Of a DNA stretch of 17,389 nucleotides, positions 15,985-17,389 are shown one piece after another. The DNA lies in assembly GCA_037447655.1 (NCBI GenBank), contig JBBHKE010002947.1, forward strand, positions 1-17,389. Reading direction: 5' to 3'. The notes below the pieces were generated by a model that saw nothing but the letters and a program-made list of their open reading frames with translations, had not been told where the DNA came from and did no database searches. The DNA is from Zygnema cylindricum (lineage: Eukaryota; Streptophyta; Zygnematophyceae; Zygnematales; Zygnemataceae). Position 1 is the stretch's first letter. Every line of letters begins with the position of its first letter. Position numbers and translations under genes: made by a program.

Positions 15985-16252
15985 GATGGTTTGCTCAAAA
16001 AATTGAATTTTCTTGTCATATTTTTTGATACATTCCTCTAAGACTTGACGATTTGCTCCAAGAATTGTATTTTTTTAATATGTTTATGGATGATTTGCCA
16101 CAAGATTTGTGTTTGTTGAGTAGGTTTCTGGATAATTTGCCCTCACTCTTTATTCTAATAATCTACTTGTGTAAGATTTGCTCCAAGTTTTGAGTTAGAA
16201 TATTATTTGTGGATAATTTGTTCTAAGAAATAGATATGTTTATGTCTAATGT
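15985..16252 (+). repeat. Degenerate ~42-bp tandem repeat
   Basis: A GA(T/C)(G/A)ATTTGC(T/C)..AAG-like word recurs at 15985 (GATGGTTTGCTC), 16047 (GACGATTTGCTCCAAG), 16089 (GATGATTTGCCACAAG), 16131 (GATAATTTGCCC), 16172 (TAAGATTTGCTCCAAG) and 16212 (GATAATTTGTTCTAAG). Spacings are 62, then 42, 42, 41 and 40. Only the GATTTGCTCCAAG core is conserved, so this is an old minisatellite. Reading frames are not maintained. Confidence 0.65.
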
Positions 16253-16555
16253 TAAGTATTATGGATGGTTAGTTAGCAGGGCACTGTTATCGGCAACTTT
16301 TAGGAGCAAAAGTATGAAAGAAACCCAAAATTTGTGCCTGAAACAATTTGTAAAACTAGTGTTGTTATCGGTAAAAATTATCAGCGATGCTGTCTTGAAT
16401 GCTATCGATTATCGAGCGGTTGATATATCGGTTTGAGACCAATAAATTCCATATCGGCGATAACTTAAAAAAATATCGTTGTTCGTACGATTATTTTATT
16501 TTATCCCGATTTATACGAATAGTTTGTGACATTTGAAAAAATCGCAAAAATATGC

Positions 16556-16705
16556 GAAGTACTTTTTGTCTGGTGAACTGAACAGAAAATCTACGGGAAA
16601 TGTACGATTTTTTATGGGAAATGTACAGAATTTGACAAAAAGATACGTTGCACTTTGTAGTACCCTTTGGCCGGTTAACTGAACAACGATATTACGGCAA
16701 CTTAC
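16556..16705 (+). repeat. Imperfect ~102-bp internal duplication
   Basis: AGTACTTTTTGTCTGGTGAA, then CTGAACAGAAAATCTACGGGAAA, is echoed about 102 bases later by AGTACCCTTTGGCCGGTTAA, then CTGAACAACGATATTACGGCAAC. Identity is roughly two thirds by eye. It lies inside F'. Confidence 0.4.
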
Positions 16706-16731
16706 AGAATTGTACCGACAAAATAGTGAAC

Positions 16732-16971
16732 ATGGAACAAAAAAAAGACTGCGGGCACAAAGTACAACAGACACAAAATAACATTCTGCGTGCCGCCCGA
16801 ATCAAATGGACGACTTTGAATGATAAAATACGAGCGGACGACCAGCGTGAGCGCCGGCATCGCGGAATGGCTCTTTTGGCTTCTTATGCAAAAAAAGCCG
16901 ACAGATTGACACGTGGCAGGTCTCCAATGGACCCAAGGAAGAAAGGGACAAAGCCATGGCGTCGGATGTGA
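16732..16971 (+). CDS. Hypothetical small basic protein inside F'
   Basis: ATG 16732 to TGA 16969-16971 gives 79 residues, strongly basic in the second half (DQRERRHRGMALLASYAKKA, then a segment ending DPRKKGTKPWRRM). No family was recognised. It lies within the F' element, in a patch richer in GC than its surroundings, and the other F copy lacks it. It could be an exon of a transposition gene, a host fragment captured by the element, or chance. A GTACAT donor-like word follows the stop (AAAG|GTACAT at 16975). The minus strand is also open here (16702-16980), which weakens the case. Confidence 0.25.
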   Translation: MEQKKDCGHKVQQTQNNILRAARIKWTTLNDKIRADDQRERRHRGMALLASYAKKADRLTRGRSPMDPRKKGTKPWRRM

Positions 16972-17389
16972 AAGGTACATCGTTTTTTAGAATCTGTACC
17001 AAAACTGTAAAGACCTCTTGGCGGCTATTGTAATTTTTGTGCTTGTACAGCTGTACAATAACAGTGATCTGATTGGTAGATACCTCAGTAGATAGGGGTT
17101 GTGAGTAGGGCGCGTCTAGGGATTATGGTGTACTGTTGAGTGTACTGGCAGTACATTTATCTGTACGATCCGTACATATATCACCAATAGTTATCGATAT
17201 CGGTGTTATCGCCAATAAATATCGGTTATTTATTGGCAATAATACCGTTAACGACATATCGTACCAATATCTTGATTATCGGGTACCCGAAAAAATGTAC
17301 AAATCGGTTAATGGCAAATCCTTACAAATACATAACACGAGTAAAAACCCTAGGAGGGTTAATAACACTTTGCTGTTTTTTTAGGATAG

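Larger units (their letters stand above)
16358..17288. mobile_element. Element F', second copy of the F family, inverted
   Basis: The left end (GTGTTGTTATCGGTAAAAAT, ATCGATTATCGAGCGG, GATATATCGGTTTGAGACC, GGCGATAACTTAAAAAAA) matches the reverse complement of the right end of F. The right end (17120-17288) matches the reverse complement of the left end of F, including the subterminal hairpin (17201-17221 with 17226-17247, two mismatches) and a terminal GGGTACCC. Flanking octamers GTAAAACT (16350-16357) and GAAAAAAT (17289-17296) agree at 6 of 8 positions, compatible with an aged hAT-size duplication. The interior is unrelated to that of F and includes an 80-codon ORF. Confidence 0.6.

Overview
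The window looks like repeat-rich nuclear DNA of a streptophyte, most probably a land plant. The only recognisable coding signal is a small cluster of plant-type receptor-like kinase-related exons. They contain GT-AG introns, and AAACCCTAA telobox-like motifs occur nearby. Base composition is AT-rich, with (AT)n, poly-T and GA tracts. There are no operons, ribosome binding sites or prokaryotic features, no tRNA or rRNA, and no CRISPR array. I cannot name the species.

Layout. 1-2100: AT-rich, no supported gene. 2102-3397: a composite structure bounded by two inverted arms of about 145-150 bp, containing a 93-bp tandem duplication and a 66-bp perfect-armed hairpin. 3844-5021: two related TA-flanked miniature inverted-repeat elements (A and B). 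5196-5470: first copy of a dispersed repeat whose second copy is at 13023-13329. 6354-8593: two tandem, minus-strand pseudokinase units. The downstream one (6354-7365) is intact with a predicted intron; the upstream one (7883-8593) carries an in-frame stop. 8690-10312: a stack of inserted elements. A 227-bp element C abuts element D, D contains a right-incomplete copy E' of another element, and E' is interrupted by a third type, F. 11796-12338: E, a complete 543-bp relative of E' with perfect 23-bp terminal inverted repeats. 13831-14164: two 167-bp tandem units that begin with an element-end sequence. 14810-15106: a plus-strand kinase N-lobe fragment whose VAIK lysine position reads Asn. 15985-16252: a degenerate ~42-bp tandem repeat. 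16358-17288: F', a second, inverted copy of the F family enclosing a basic 80-codon ORF.

How it fits together. The two minus-strand pseudokinase exons are homologous end to end and both finish at a phase-0 donor after an equivalent helix. The window could therefore record a gene duplication, or an exon duplication inside one two-domain gene. Both lack the catalytic motifs of active kinases, so any role would be non-catalytic. The rest is mostly non-autonomous transposable-element material. No transposase was recognised. Most open frames here either lack an ATG, overlap repeats, or are antisense to the pseudokinase exons.
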